From contig JABWBH010000013.1 in the NCBI GenBank assembly GCA_013360585.1, positions 95,596 to 159,595 on the forward strand: DNA of 64,000 bases, written 5' to 3'. A model generated the notes under the pieces. That model was given only the letters and a program-made list of their open reading frames with translations. It searched no databases and had not been told where the DNA came from. Numbering within the stretch: position 1 is the stretch's first letter; the number at the start of each line of letters is the position of its first letter. This document shows positions 35,166 to 44,787 of this stretch, one piece after another. The position numbers were made by a program, and so were the translations under genes. Source of the DNA: Phycisphaerae bacterium. GTDB lineage: Bacteria > Planctomycetota > Phycisphaerae > UBA1845.

Positions 35166-38100
35166 ATGAGGCGTCCTGTCAGAAACGACGAGGGTTGGCG
35201 CCGACGGGCTGCGGGACCGCGGTTGCGGCCGTTTCTCGCGGCGTGGGTGCTTGCGGTCTGCCTTCCTCTGACGGGCGCGGTGCAAGAGGAGCCTGCCGCT
35301 CCGCCCGCGGAGGCGCCGCGGGTGGTCGTGGATGCGAAGACGGTGGAGGAGGAGCTTCGCCGGATCGAAGGATCGACGGCGCTGGAGGAGGCGACGAAGG
35401 CGAAAGCCCTCGAACTCCTGCGTCAGGCGGCGCAGGATCTGAAGGACGCGGAGCAGTGGTCCGCCCGCGCCACGGCGTACGATCAGGCGATTCAGGAAGC
35501 TCCCGCGCGGTTGAAGGCGTTGCGCGAGGAGCTTTCGCGTCCGGCGCCGGAAATCAAGGTCGAGCATCCGCCCGATGCGGAGGTCGCGGATCTGGAGGTG
35601 ATCCTAGCCAACGAGCAGGCGGCGCTCAAGGCGGCGCAGGACGAGAAGAGCGCCGTGGACCGCGACCGGACGGAGCGGACCGAGCGCGCCCAGAAGATCC
35701 CGGACGAGATCCAGAAGGTGCGCCAGGAGCTGGAGGCGGCGAGGACCGCGCCAGAGGCGGCGCCGGATGAACCCGCCGTCGTGACCCAGGCGCGTCAGAC
35801 CCGCCGACTGGCGCGAGCGCGCCTGCTTGAGTGCCAGTTGGCGGCGCTCGAGAAGGAAGCGCCGAGTTACGCGGCGCGCGGCGACCTCCTGACCGCCCGG
35901 GCGGATGTCGCCGCGCGGCGCATCGCACAGGCTGAGGCAACCGTCAAGACCTGGCAGCAGATCGTCAACGACGCGCGCAAGGCGGATGCTGAACGCGCGG
36001 CGCGGGAGGCGCAGCAGGCCCGGATGGACGCCGCTCGCAAGCACCCCGTCCTGCAAAGCCTCGCGGACGAGAACGCGCGTCATGCCGAAGCCCGCAAAGC
36101 GCTGGCGAAGAAGATTGAAGCCGCCTCGACCTCGCTTGAGCAGGTCAAGGCGTCGCTCAAGAAGCTCACCGACGACCTGGCGAGCATCAAGGCGAAGATC
36201 GCCGCGGCCGGTCTCACCACCGACCTGGGCGAAGTCCTCCGCCGTCAGCGCGCGAACCTGCCCTCGGTGGCGGAGCACCGCAAGGCCCTTGCGCAAGGGG
36301 AAGCCGAGAACTCCGCGGTCCTTCTGGAGACGTACAAGATCGACGACGAACGCGCCCTGCTGCGCGATCTGGACGGCGCGGTCGCCGATGTGGTCGCCCG
36401 GATCAACGGCGACGTGGCGCCGGAGGAGGCGGAGACGCTGAAGCTCGCCGCGCGGGAGCTGCTGTCAAGTCGAGCGGCGCTGCTGGACGGGTTGAAGCGG
36501 GATTATGAGTCGTACTCGTCGCTGCAATTGATCGAGCTGAACTCCCGACGCCGGGAACTGATTGCAAAAGTCGAGGAGTATGCCGCCTACATCGATGAGC
36601 GCGTGCTGTGGGTGCGCAGCACGGGGTGGCCGACGCGGACGGACGTCGTCGACGGGTGGAACGCCGTCCGGTCGCTGTTCAACCCGCAGGAGTGGACGCC
36701 GGTCCCCCGCCGCCTGAAAGCGATGCTGCGTCACAATCCCGAGGAGGCGATTTCATCCGCAGGGGTTGTTCTGATCGCGCTCATGCTGACCCTCATGCAT
36801 CACGCGTTGATCCGCCGGCTTCGGGCGTGTTCGGAAGAGGCGAACAAGAAACTTCAGACCTCGATCCTGCCGACGCTGCGGGCGCTGGCGCTGACGGTTC
36901 TGCTGTCGCTGGCCCAGCCGTTGTTGCTGTGGTCGTTAGCCGCGATCGTCGAGCGCCTGTCGGATGTCAATGCATACACGGCCGCGGCGGCGTACGCCCT
37001 GAAGCGAACCGCGATCGCGCTGGCGATGCTGGAGTTCCTGCGGCAGACGTGCCGTCCGGACGGACTGGGCGAGGGGCATTTTGACTGGCCGTCGCGGGCC
37101 TTGCGCGTCGCGCGGCGGCAGTTGTTCTGGCTGAAGTGGGTCTGGCTGCCGACGCTTTTCGTAAGCATGGTCGTGGACCGTGTGCATGACGGAGCGTGGC
37201 AGTCGTCGCTCGGACGGGCGTGCTTCATCGTGCGCCAGGTCATTTTCTGCGTGATCGTTTACCGCCTTTTCCGGCGGCAGGGCGGCGTGATGCAGGAGTC
37301 GCTGGCGTCGCGGGAGTCAACGTGGGCGGCGCGTCTTCACTGGTTGTGGTTTCCGGCGCTGGTGGCGCTGCCGCCGGTTCTCGCGGCGTTAACGATCTCA
37401 GGGTATTACTACACCGCGATCAACCTTGCGCCGCGTCTGCTCGTGACGCTTCCGCTGGCGATGGGGGTCGTGTTCACGGCGGCGCTCGCGCTGCGCTGGC
37501 TGGTTCTGTCGCACCGCCGCCTGGCGATCGAGCAGGCGCGCAAGCGCCGCGCGGCGATGGCAGAAACGGCGGAGGGCGAGGCGCCGCCGGAGCCCGATCT
37601 GCCGCAGGCGACGCTCGCCAGCCTGGGCGCGCAGACGCGCAACATGCTGCGCCTCGTGCTGAGCGTCATCTTCGTCAGCGTCGTCTGGCTGGTGTGGGTG
37701 GATGTTCTGCCGGCGTTGCGCGTGCTCGATCGCGTCGAGTTGTGGACCGTGCAGGAATCCCGCACCCGCCAGATCGAAAGCGCGGACGGGCTGACGCGGG
37801 CTGACACCGTCACGCACCTGGCGCCGGTCACGTTGCGACACGTGCTCGTCTCCGCCGTCGTCGTGCTGCTGTCGGGGCTGGCGTACCGCAACCTGCCGGG
37901 GTTGATCGAGTTCATGATTCTCCAGCGCCTGCCGATGAAGCCCGGGGCGCGTTTCGCCGCCACCACGGTGACGCGCTATCTGATCATCGTCATCGGCGTC
38001 ATCTACGCCTTTCAGAACATCGGCGTGACCTGGGACAAGTATCAGTGGCTGGTCGCGGCGCTGTCGGTGGGCATCGGGTTCGGGTTGCAGGAGATCGTCG

Positions 38101-38657
38101 CCAACTTCATTTCGGGTCTGATCATTCTCATCGAGCGCCCGATCCGCCTCGGCGATATCGTCACGGTCGGCAACATCGACGGCAAAGTGACGCGCATCCA
38201 GATCCGGGCGACGACGATCACCGACTGGGACCACCGCGACCTCGTCGTCCCCAACAAGGAGTTCATCACCGGTCCGGTGGTCAACTGGACGCTCACGGAT
38301 TCGATCACCCGGATCACGATTCCGGTGGGCGTCGCCTACGGGTCGGACACGGATCTCGCCCGCAAAATCCTCGAAGACGTCGCGAAGCGATGCCCGCACG
38401 TTCTGGCCGAGCCCGCACCCAACGCGGTTTTTCACGGTTTCGGCGACAGCGCCTTGAACCTCACGCTCCGCATCCACGTCGGCAACCGGGATCTGTGGTC
38501 GGAGATCATGAACGAGGTCCACACCAACATCGCCGGCGAATTCCGCCGCGCGGGCATCGAGATCGCCTTCCCGCAGCGCGACCTGCACATCCGCTCGATC
38601 CAGTCCCCCATCGTCATCGAACAGGCGGATTCCCGCCGATCCCCGGCCGGTCGGTAG
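35166..38657 (+). CDS. mscK: Large mechanosensitive channel of the MscS/MscK family
   Basis: 1163 residues, similar in length to E. coli MscK (KefA). It has a signal peptide-like start, then a long periplasmic region (about 45-470) that is alanine-, glutamate- and lysine-rich with coiled-coil heptads. Several membrane helices fill about 520-960, followed by the conserved MscS pore and beta domain: VGIGFGLQEIVANFISG, ERPIRLGDIVTVG, TTITDWDHRDLVVPNKEF and NWTLTDSITRITIPVGV. The C-terminal alpha/beta vestibule domain is complete. It opens under osmotic downshock to release solutes from the inner membrane. The ATG at 35166 is used; no strong ribosome binding site is visible. Confidence 0.9.
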   Translation: MRRPVRNDEGWRRRAAGPRLRPFLAAWVLAVCLPLTGAVQEEPAAPPAEAPRVVVDAKTVEEELRRIEGSTALEEATKAKALELLRQAAQDLKDAEQWSARATAYDQAIQEAPARLKALREELSRPAPEIKVEHPPDAEVADLEVILANEQAALKAAQDEKSAVDRDRTERTERAQKIPDEIQKVRQELEAARTAPEAAPDEPAVVTQARQTRRLARARLLECQLAALEKEAPSYAARGDLLTARADVAARRIAQAEATVKTWQQIVNDARKADAERAAREAQQARMDAARKHPVLQSLADENARHAEARKALAKKIEAASTSLEQVKASLKKLTDDLASIKAKIAAAGLTTDLGEVLRRQRANLPSVAEHRKALAQGEAENSAVLLETYKIDDERALLRDLDGAVADVVARINGDVAPEEAETLKLAARELLSSRAALLDGLKRDYESYSSLQLIELNSRRRELIAKVEEYAAYIDERVLWVRSTGWPTRTDVVDGWNAVRSLFNPQEWTPVPRRLKAMLRHNPEEAISSAGVVLIALMLTLMHHALIRRLRACSEEANKKLQTSILPTLRALALTVLLSLAQPLLLWSLAAIVERLSDVNAYTAAAAYALKRTAIALAMLEFLRQTCRPDGLGEGHFDWPSRALRVARRQLFWLKWVWLPTLFVSMVVDRVHDGAWQSSLGRACFIVRQVIFCVIVYRLFRRQGGVMQESLASRESTWAARLHWLWFPALVALPPVLAALTISGYYYTAINLAPRLLVTLPLAMGVVFTAALALRWLVLSHRRLAIEQARKRRAAMAETAEGEAPPEPDLPQATLASLGAQTRNMLRLVLSVIFVSVVWLVWVDVLPALRVLDRVELWTVQESRTRQIESADGLTRADTVTHLAPVTLRHVLVSAVVVLLSGLAYRNLPGLIEFMILQRLPMKPGARFAATTVTRYLIIVIGVIYAFQNIGVTWDKYQWLVAALSVGIGFGLQEIVANFISGLIILIERPIRLGDIVTVGNIDGKVTRIQIRATTITDWDHRDLVVPNKEFITGPVVNWTLTDSITRITIPVGVAYGSDTDLARKILEDVAKRCPHVLAEPAPNAVFHGFGDSALNLTLRIHVGNRDLWSEIMNEVHTNIAGEFRRAGIEIAFPQRDLHIRSIQSPIVIEQADSRRSPAGR

Positions 38658-38803
38658 CCGCGAGCGCGGCCCGTGCTTGCCCGAAGGCGAACGTTTCCCT
38701 CGCTGCCGACAGGGTCACACGCTTCATCCGGCATTCCCGGGACGGCGAGTCACAGAGGCAACAGCAGCCGGTTGTCGGCGGGCGGCTCCGATGCCGGTCT
38801 TGT

Positions 38804-38995
38804 TCAGTGAACCGTCATCTCGCGCGAAGCCGGCGAGCGCCGTGTGCGTGCGACAGGGTCGTCGGACGTCTCAAGTTCGTGGCGAATCCGTTTGCGCCGC
38901 TCGTCGGCCGTCAACCCGTCATTCTCTCGGGCAATTTCGGCTTGAATTCGGTTTTTCAACTCGACGCAATCGAACGTCTTTTTTTCCTGAGGCAT
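38804..38995 (-). CDS. Small antitoxin-like protein downstream of PIN gene
   Basis: 63 residues, beginning MPQEKKTFDCVELKNRIQ. The FDCVELKNRIQAEI patch is, from memory, typical of short proteins encoded next to PIN-domain genes in cyanobacteria and planctomycetes, where it probably binds or neutralises the toxin. Its ATG immediately follows the stop codon of the PIN gene. Toxin-antitoxin function is inferred from the pairing, not shown. Confidence 0.55.
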   Translation of the reverse strand: MPQEKKTFDCVELKNRIQAEIARENDGLTADERRKRIRHELETSDDPVARTRRSPASREMTVH

Positions 38996-39447
38996 TCAGA
39001 CGACCTCCTTCGGAGTTCGAATCTCGATAGTCTGGTAGCCCTCCAGCAGATTCACCGCGTTGAACCCTCGCATCTGCTCGAAATGAACGATGTGCTTGAA
39101 GTTCCAACTCACGATCAGGTCGGCTTTTGCAACGGTGGCCAGAGCAACGTGATGCGCATCCTCCGATGACTTTGCCGTCAACACGCCTGCGCGGAGGTAA
39201 GCGTCGCGCAAAGTCTCGGATTCCGGCGTCGTCGTCAGCGGCTCAACGGATTCACGAGGCATGCCCTCGAGCAAGGCGGAAACATCTCGCGGCGCGCGCG
39301 AACCTCGCGGATCAGGAGGTCCGACACCAGAAGCGAAACGACTCCGCTCCGGGCCGCTTCGATCAGGGCCCGGCTCACTTCGGCAAACTCGGGGTCGAAG
39401 CAGCCGCCGCCGACCGAGGTATCGATGTAAATACGAAGCGGCTTCAA
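38996..39447 (-). pseudogene. PIN-domain protein gene broken by a +2 frameshift
   Basis: A TTG start at 39447 gives MKPLRIYIDTSVGGGCFDPE then ALIEAARSGVVSLLVSDLLIREV, the N-terminal half of a PIN nuclease with its first catalytic Asp. The C-terminal half is in another frame: GMPRESVEPL, KSSEDAHHVALATVAKADL (central acidic positions), VSWNFKHIVHFEQMRGFNAVNL. Removing one CG from the run GCGCGCGCG at 39292-39300 joins the halves into one protein of about 150 residues, LIREVRAPRDVSALLEGMPR. So this is a 2-nt expansion, either a real mutation or an assembly error. The gene abuts the antitoxin-like gene. Confidence 0.75.
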
Positions 39448-39499
39448 CGGGTTCCCTTTCGGGCAGACAACGCGTTCACCTCCGGCGAATCATAGCATC

Positions 39500-41101
39500 C
39501 TACCACCGCTCCGTAATGCTCTTTCCCTGCAGAAACAGCAGCAGGTAATCGCGCCCGCCGGCCTTGCTGTCCGTGCCGGACATGTTGAAGCCGCCGAAGG
39601 GTTGGACATCGACCAGGGCGCCGGTGCATTTGCGGTTCAGGTACAGGTTGCCGACGTGGAACTCGTGGCGGGCGCGCTCCAGGCGGAAGCGGTCGCGGGA
39701 GTACAACGCCCCCGTCAGGCCGTACTCCGTGCCGTTGGCGATGGCCAGGCCGTCCTCAAAATTCTTCGCTTTGATGACCGCCAGCACCGGGCCGAAGATT
39801 TCCTCCTGCGCGAGGCGTGCGTTCGGCGCGACGCCCTCGATGATCGTCGGGGGGATGAAGTAGCCTTGGGCAGGTCCGCTCTCCGAGCGGGCCTTCTCCG
39901 GCCTCTCGGAGAGAGGCCCTACCCGTGTCTCGGAGAGAGGCCCTATCCAGCGCCCCTCGCCCTGTCCGATCCTGATGTACTCGTTGATCTTGGCGTAGGC
40001 CTTGTCGTCGATCACCGCGCCCATGAAAAAGTTGTCGGGCAGCACCGTGTCGCCGATCGTGAGCTTTTTCGTCCGCGCCACCACGCGGTCCAGCAGGTCC
40101 GCGTAGACGTCCTGGTGCGCGATCAGCCGGCTGCACGCGCTGCACTTCTGCCCCTGAAACCCGAACGCCGACGCGACCACGCCTTCCGCCGCGGCTTCGA
40201 CGTCCGCCGTCTCGTCGACGACGATGCAGTCCTTCCCGCCCATCTCGAGCACGCTGCGCTTCAGCCAGATCTGCCCCTTCTGCACCTTCGAGGCTTTTTC
40301 ATAAATTCCCACGCCCACGTCGCGCGATCCGGTGAACGAGATGAACCGCGTCAGCGGATGTGTCACCATCGTGTCCCCCACGCTCGCCCCCGGACCGGGC
40401 ACGAAGTTGACGACGTCCTTCGGCAGCCCCGCCTCGTGCAGACACTCCAGCATCTTGGCCGCGATCACCGGCGACGTGCTCGCGGGCTTGAGGCACACCG
40501 TGTTCCCGCACACCAGGGCGGCCGAGGTCATGCCCGTGCAGATCGCCAGCGGGAAGTTCCACGGCGGGATGACGACGCCCACGCCGAGGGGGATGTAGCG
40601 CAGCTCGTTCTCCTCGCCGGGATAAGGCGTCACCGGCTGCGACCCGCCGAGGCGCATCATCTCCCGCCCGTAGAAGTCGAGGAAGTCGATCGTCTCGCAG
40701 GTGTCGGCGTAGGCTTCGATCCAGCTCTTGCTGACCTCGTAGCACATCCACGCGGAAAGCTCGTACACTCGTCGGCGCATGATCGCCGCGGTCTTGATGA
40801 GCACGCGGGCGCGGACGTCCGGATCGACCCGGCTCCAGGTCTTGAACGTCTCCGCGGCCGCCCGCACCGCCCGGTCCGCCAGCCCCGCGTCGGCCTTGCA
40901 CATGACGCCGACGACGCGGTTCGGATCCGCCGGGCTGACGGAGGCGAACGTCTCCTTCGTGGTGACGGCTTCACCGGCGACCCACAGCGGATACGTCCTT
41001 CCGAGCTGGGACTTGACCAGCGCCAGGGCGTCGAGCATCCGCTGGCGCGGTTCGGGTTGCGAGAAATCGACGTAGGGTTCGGGACGATAGGTGGTCAACA
41101 T
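39500..41101 (-). CDS. rocA: 1-pyrroline-5-carboxylate (L-glutamate semialdehyde) dehydrogenase
   Basis: 533 residues, monofunctional (no proline dehydrogenase domain). It oxidises glutamate semialdehyde to glutamate with NAD. Motifs: VIPPWNFPLAICTGMTSAAL, KPASTSPVIAAKMLE, FTGSRDVGVGIYEKA, catalytic Glu286 in LEMGGKD and catalytic Cys320 in GQKCSACSR. Residues about 386-410 (IGPLSETRVGPLSERPEK and on) do not belong to the family and replace the short link before GYFIPPTI. They are encoded by an in-frame palindromic repeat described separately. The 24-nt period keeps the frame, so the enzyme may still work, with a surface loop extended by about 15 residues. Confidence 0.92.
   Translation of the reverse strand: MLTTYRPEPYVDFSQPEPRQRMLDALALVKSQLGRTYPLWVAGEAVTTKETFASVSPADPNRVVGVMCKADAGLADRAVRAAAETFKTWSRVDPDVRARVLIKTAAIMRRRVYELSAWMCYEVSKSWIEAYADTCETIDFLDFYGREMMRLGGSQPVTPYPGEENELRYIPLGVGVVIPPWNFPLAICTGMTSAALVCGNTVCLKPASTSPVIAAKMLECLHEAGLPKDVVNFVPGPGASVGDTMVTHPLTRFISFTGSRDVGVGIYEKASKVQKGQIWLKRSVLEMGGKDCIVVDETADVEAAAEGVVASAFGFQGQKCSACSRLIAHQDVYADLLDRVVARTKKLTIGDTVLPDNFFMGAVIDDKAYAKINEYIRIGQGEGRWIGPLSETRVGPLSERPEKARSESGPAQGYFIPPTIIEGVAPNARLAQEEIFGPVLAVIKAKNFEDGLAIANGTEYGLTGALYSRDRFRLERARHEFHVGNLYLNRKCTGALVDVQPFGGFNMSGTDSKAGGRDYLLLFLQGKSITERW
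39879..39947 (-). repeat. Palindromic repeat inserted in frame in the P5C dehydrogenase gene
   Basis: On the plus strand CTCTCCGAG (39879-39887) and CTCGGAGAG (39905-39913) are perfect 9-bp inverted arms around a 17-nt loop. A 20-nt unit beginning TCTCGGAGAGAGGCCCTA starts at 39904 and recurs at 39928, a 24-nt period. The whole element is a multiple of three and encodes GPLSETRV then GPLSERPE. Confidence 0.7.
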
Positions 41102-41257
41102 GGTCTAATCTCGTGAAACTAACATGAACCTCAAGCGTAGAATGACGGAGCGCAGTTCCATCTCGATCCTGTAATGTAACCGAGTGGGTGGGGCGCTCAA
41201 AGCACCCCCCCCAGGCAAGGAGCGGACCGGCAAGCGGCAAAACAACAGAGGAGGATC

Positions 41258-42064
<807 letters not shown>

Positions 42065-42326
42065 GCTCCGTTCGATGGGGGCGGTGGGTGTTAAGGGAAC
42101 CCTCGTCCGATCGTATGCAGCGCTGGTGAGAGGCAAAAGGCAAGGGCGGTCAGGCGGTACGGGTCGCTGATCGGCACTTCGATGTCTGAGACCTGAGCGA
42201 CGATGTCCGGGGATCATTGACGCTTCGGGGGCGGGGGGCTAAGCTTCCGCGCCGACTTTGGGACAGCCGAGTCGGGAGCCGGGGCTGGTGGGATGCCGCC
42301 GCGGCGCCGGTGCGGCTGTTGTGGTT

Positions 42327-42399
42327 GGCCCCATCGTCTAGTGGCCTAGGACACCGGTTTTTCATGTCGGTAACAGGGGTTCGAATCCCCTTGGGGTCA
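42327..42399 (+). tRNA. tRNA-Glu (anticodon TTC)
   Basis: Full cloverleaf with acceptor GGCCCCA/TGGGGTC, anticodon stem CCGGT/GTCGG (two G-U type pairs) with loop TTTTCAT, and T-arm AGGGG-TTCGAAT-CCCCT. Anticodon TTC reads GAA/GAG. The discriminator base is A at 42399; CCA is not encoded. Confidence 0.97.
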
Positions 42400-42560
42400 G
42401 TTTCGGCGTGCCGACGCCCCCGCGTTGGTGCGGGCTGAGGTCCGGCGTGGAGCGAGAAGAAGGAACTTCTCCTCACGGGCGCGGCTCGGTAGCCTCCGGG
42501 GAGAATCGTCGAAAGGATGGCCTGCGCTGAGGCGCGGGTCCGATCCGCGCGACGCCATCG

Positions 42561-42579
42561 CGCGGGCTGAAGCCGCGCG
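42561..42579. repeat. Dispersed short palindrome, GGGCTGAAGCC type
   Basis: CGCGGGCTGAAGCCGCGCG, an imperfect palindrome upstream of polX. Related cores occur at 54351-54372 (GCCGCGGGCTTCAGCCCGCG) and 54481-54491 (GGGCTGAAGCC), so it looks like a dispersed REP-like element found between genes. Confidence 0.45.
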
Positions 42580-42641
42580 GCTGGGCCGCCTCCGTCATTC
42601 CTGATGATCGCGGGTTGGATAGCAGCGCGGGACGACGGAAC

Positions 42642-44381
42642 ATGATCAACACCGAGATCGCCCGCCTTTTCGAGCGCATCGCCGACCTGCTGGAGCTTTC
42701 CGGGGAAAACCCCTTCCGCGTCAATTCCTATCGTCAGGGCGCCCGCGCGGTGGAGGGTCTTTCCGAAGACCTCGGCGTGCTGGTCGACGAGAACCGCCTC
42801 GAATCCGTCAAGGGCATCGGGAAGAGCCTTGCCCAGCACATCCGTGAGTACATCGCGGAGGGGCGCATCCCCCTGCTGGACCAGCTCCGCGAGCGCGTGC
42901 CGCCTGGGCTTCCGAAGCTGCTCGATATCCCGGGGATGGGACCGAAGAAGGTCATCAAGGTTCACGAGGAGCTGGGCGTCACCGACATCGAGGGACTTAA
43001 GGCGGCGATCGCGGACGGGCGGCTCGAGCAGCTCGCGGGGTTCGGAAAGACCAGCGCAAAGAAGATCGCGGACGGGATCGCGTTTCTGGAAAGCAGCGGG
43101 ACGCGGACGCCGCTGGGGGTGGCGCTGCCGATTGCGGAGTCGCTGGCGGCGCAGGTCGGCGCGATTGCGGGGGTGAAGCGTGTCGAGATCGCCGGGTCGC
43201 TGCGCCGGGGTGAAGAGACGATTGGCGACGTGGACATCCTCTGCGAGGCCGCGGACGGAGAGCGCGTCGTCGGCGCGTTTGTGGCGCTGCCGGGGGTGCG
43301 GCGGGTGCTGGCGTCGGGGGCGACGAAGGGGTCGGTGACGGTGGGGCTTGCGGAGGATCGGGAGCTTCAGGTGGACCTGCGGGTGGTGCCGCGGGAGTCG
43401 TTCGGGGCGGCGCTGCAGTACTTCACCGGGTCGAAGGCGCACAATGTCCGCCTGCGCGAGATGGCCGGGAAGAAGAAGTGGAAGCTTAACGAATACGGGT
43501 TGTTTGACGCGAAGGACAAGGCGCTGGCGGGCGAGGAGGAGGAAGAGATTTACAAGGCGTTGGGTCTGCCCTGGGTTCCGCCGCCGTTGCGCCAGGACCG
43601 CGACGAATTCGAGGGGAAGATCGACTTCGACGACCTGCTGCAACTTTCCGACATCCGGGCCGACCTGCACATGCATACGATCGCCAGCGACGGGCGGAAC
43701 ACGATCGAGGAGATGGCGGCGGCGGCGAAGGCGCTGGGGTATCACACGATCGCGATCTGTGATCACTCGAAGAGCAGCGTGATCGCCAACGGGCTGACGG
43801 TCGAGCGGATGAAGAAGCATCTGAAGGACATCCGGGCGGCGGCGAAGCGCGTCGAGGGCGTGCGGATTCTGGCGGGTTGCGAGTGCGACATTCTGCCCGA
43901 CGGGTCGCTGGACTACCCGGATGACCTTCTTGCGGAGTGTGACTGGGTGGTGGCGAGCATTCACCTCGCACAAGGCAGGGGCGGGACGGGGAAGCTGTCG
44001 GCGACGGAGCGGACGCTGGCGGCGATCGAGAACCGCTGGGTGTCATGCATCGGTCACCCGACGGGGCGTCTGATCAACCGGCGCGAAGCGATGGACGTGG
44101 ACATGCCGGCGGTGGTCGCGGCGGCGGCGAAGACGCACACCTGCCTGGAGATCAACGCCGCGTGGCAGCGGCTGGATCTGAAAGCGGATCACGTGCGGAT
44201 GGCGCTGGCGGCGGGGGTGACGCTGTCGATCAACACGGACGCACATTCGACGCAGGATTTCCTTCAGATGCGTTACGGCGTTCTTACGGCGCAGCGTGGC
44301 GCCGCCCGGAAACGGGACGTGATCAACGCGATGACGCCGGCGGGGCTGCTCAAGCGTGTGTCGGGCAAGCGGGGCGGGTAA
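42642..44381 (+). CDS. polX: DNA polymerase/3'-5' exonuclease PolX
   Basis: 579 residues. A family X polymerase joined to a PHP exonuclease domain, used in gap-filling repair. N-terminal helix-hairpin-helix modules ([43 protein letters not shown]) precede the palm domain with [16 protein letters not shown] (catalytic Asp pair) and [13 protein letters not shown]. The PHP domain (about 340-575) has [20 protein letters not shown], a GCECDI step and NTDAH near the end, the metal-binding His/Asp set. ATG 42642 ([18 protein letters not shown]) is the family start; the frame is open 27 nt further upstream. Confidence 0.95.
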   Translation: MINTEIARLFERIADLLELSGENPFRVNSYRQGARAVEGLSEDLGVLVDENRLESVKGIGKSLAQHIREYIAEGRIPLLDQLRERVPPGLPKLLDIPGMGPKKVIKVHEELGVTDIEGLKAAIADGRLEQLAGFGKTSAKKIADGIAFLESSGTRTPLGVALPIAESLAAQVGAIAGVKRVEIAGSLRRGEETIGDVDILCEAADGERVVGAFVALPGVRRVLASGATKGSVTVGLAEDRELQVDLRVVPRESFGAALQYFTGSKAHNVRLREMAGKKKWKLNEYGLFDAKDKALAGEEEEEIYKALGLPWVPPPLRQDRDEFEGKIDFDDLLQLSDIRADLHMHTIASDGRNTIEEMAAAAKALGYHTIAICDHSKSSVIANGLTVERMKKHLKDIRAAAKRVEGVRILAGCECDILPDGSLDYPDDLLAECDWVVASIHLAQGRGGTGKLSATERTLAAIENRWVSCIGHPTGRLINRREAMDVDMPAVVAAAAKTHTCLEINAAWQRLDLKADHVRMALAAGVTLSINTDAHSTQDFLQMRYGVLTAQRGAARKRDVINAMTPAGLLKRVSGKRGG

Positions 44382-44582
44382 TTCTCCCGGTGTCGGCATC
44401 CTACCTTTGAGGCTTTCCCCCCACGAACAAGCCCACCTTTGCGTGGCCGAATAACGCACTGAAAAAAATCTTATTGAATTCTTGACGCTCTTCTGACAGG
44501 GCAGTCCGCAGCGCAAGCACTCACGGGACAAAGGCTTTGGGTAGGCGTCAAGCTTGTGAAGTGGATTGTCTGCCTGGTGAAT

Positions 44583-44631
44583 CACTACAATCCCTAGTGT
44601 TTTTCGCTTGCTCGACCACAAGGGGTGTGGT
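44583..44631 (+). promoter_or_regulatory. Paired palindromes (candidate NrdR-type operator) upstream of nrdJ
   Basis: Two imperfect palindromes, CACTACAATCCCTAGTG (44583-44599) and ACCACAAGGGGTGTGGT (44615-44631), have centres 32 bp apart, three helical turns. The second overlaps the -35/-10 spacer. NrdR repressor boxes occur in pairs at this spacing before ribonucleotide reductase genes. The arms here are close to, but do not match, the usual 16-bp box, so the assignment is tentative. Confidence 0.35.
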
Positions 44632-44636
44632 ATAAT
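44608..44636 (+). promoter_or_regulatory. Sigma-70-type promoter for nrdJ
   Basis: -10 TATAAT at 44631-44636 is a perfect consensus; -35 TTGCTC at 44608-44613 is weaker, spacer 17. The transcript would have a leader of about 145 nt before the nrdJ ATG at 44788. I looked for a cobalamin-riboswitch pattern in that leader and did not see one. Confidence 0.6.
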
Positions 44637-44787
44637 CGGGATTGCCGCGGTTCGGCCACAGCAGCGACTCGGACAAGGACATTTCACAGGTCCGCGGGAG
44701 CGGGGCTGAGGGCGGCGGTCGGAGTCATACCGGGTCCGCAAAGGCGTGGCCCAACATCGTTTCGTACCCACCGAAGGAGCGAGCGAC

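Noticed and set aside
44637..44787. Possible cobalamin riboswitch in the nrdJ leader
   Set aside because: Searched by eye for the conserved B12-box and core motifs; none found, although a covariance-model search would be decisive.
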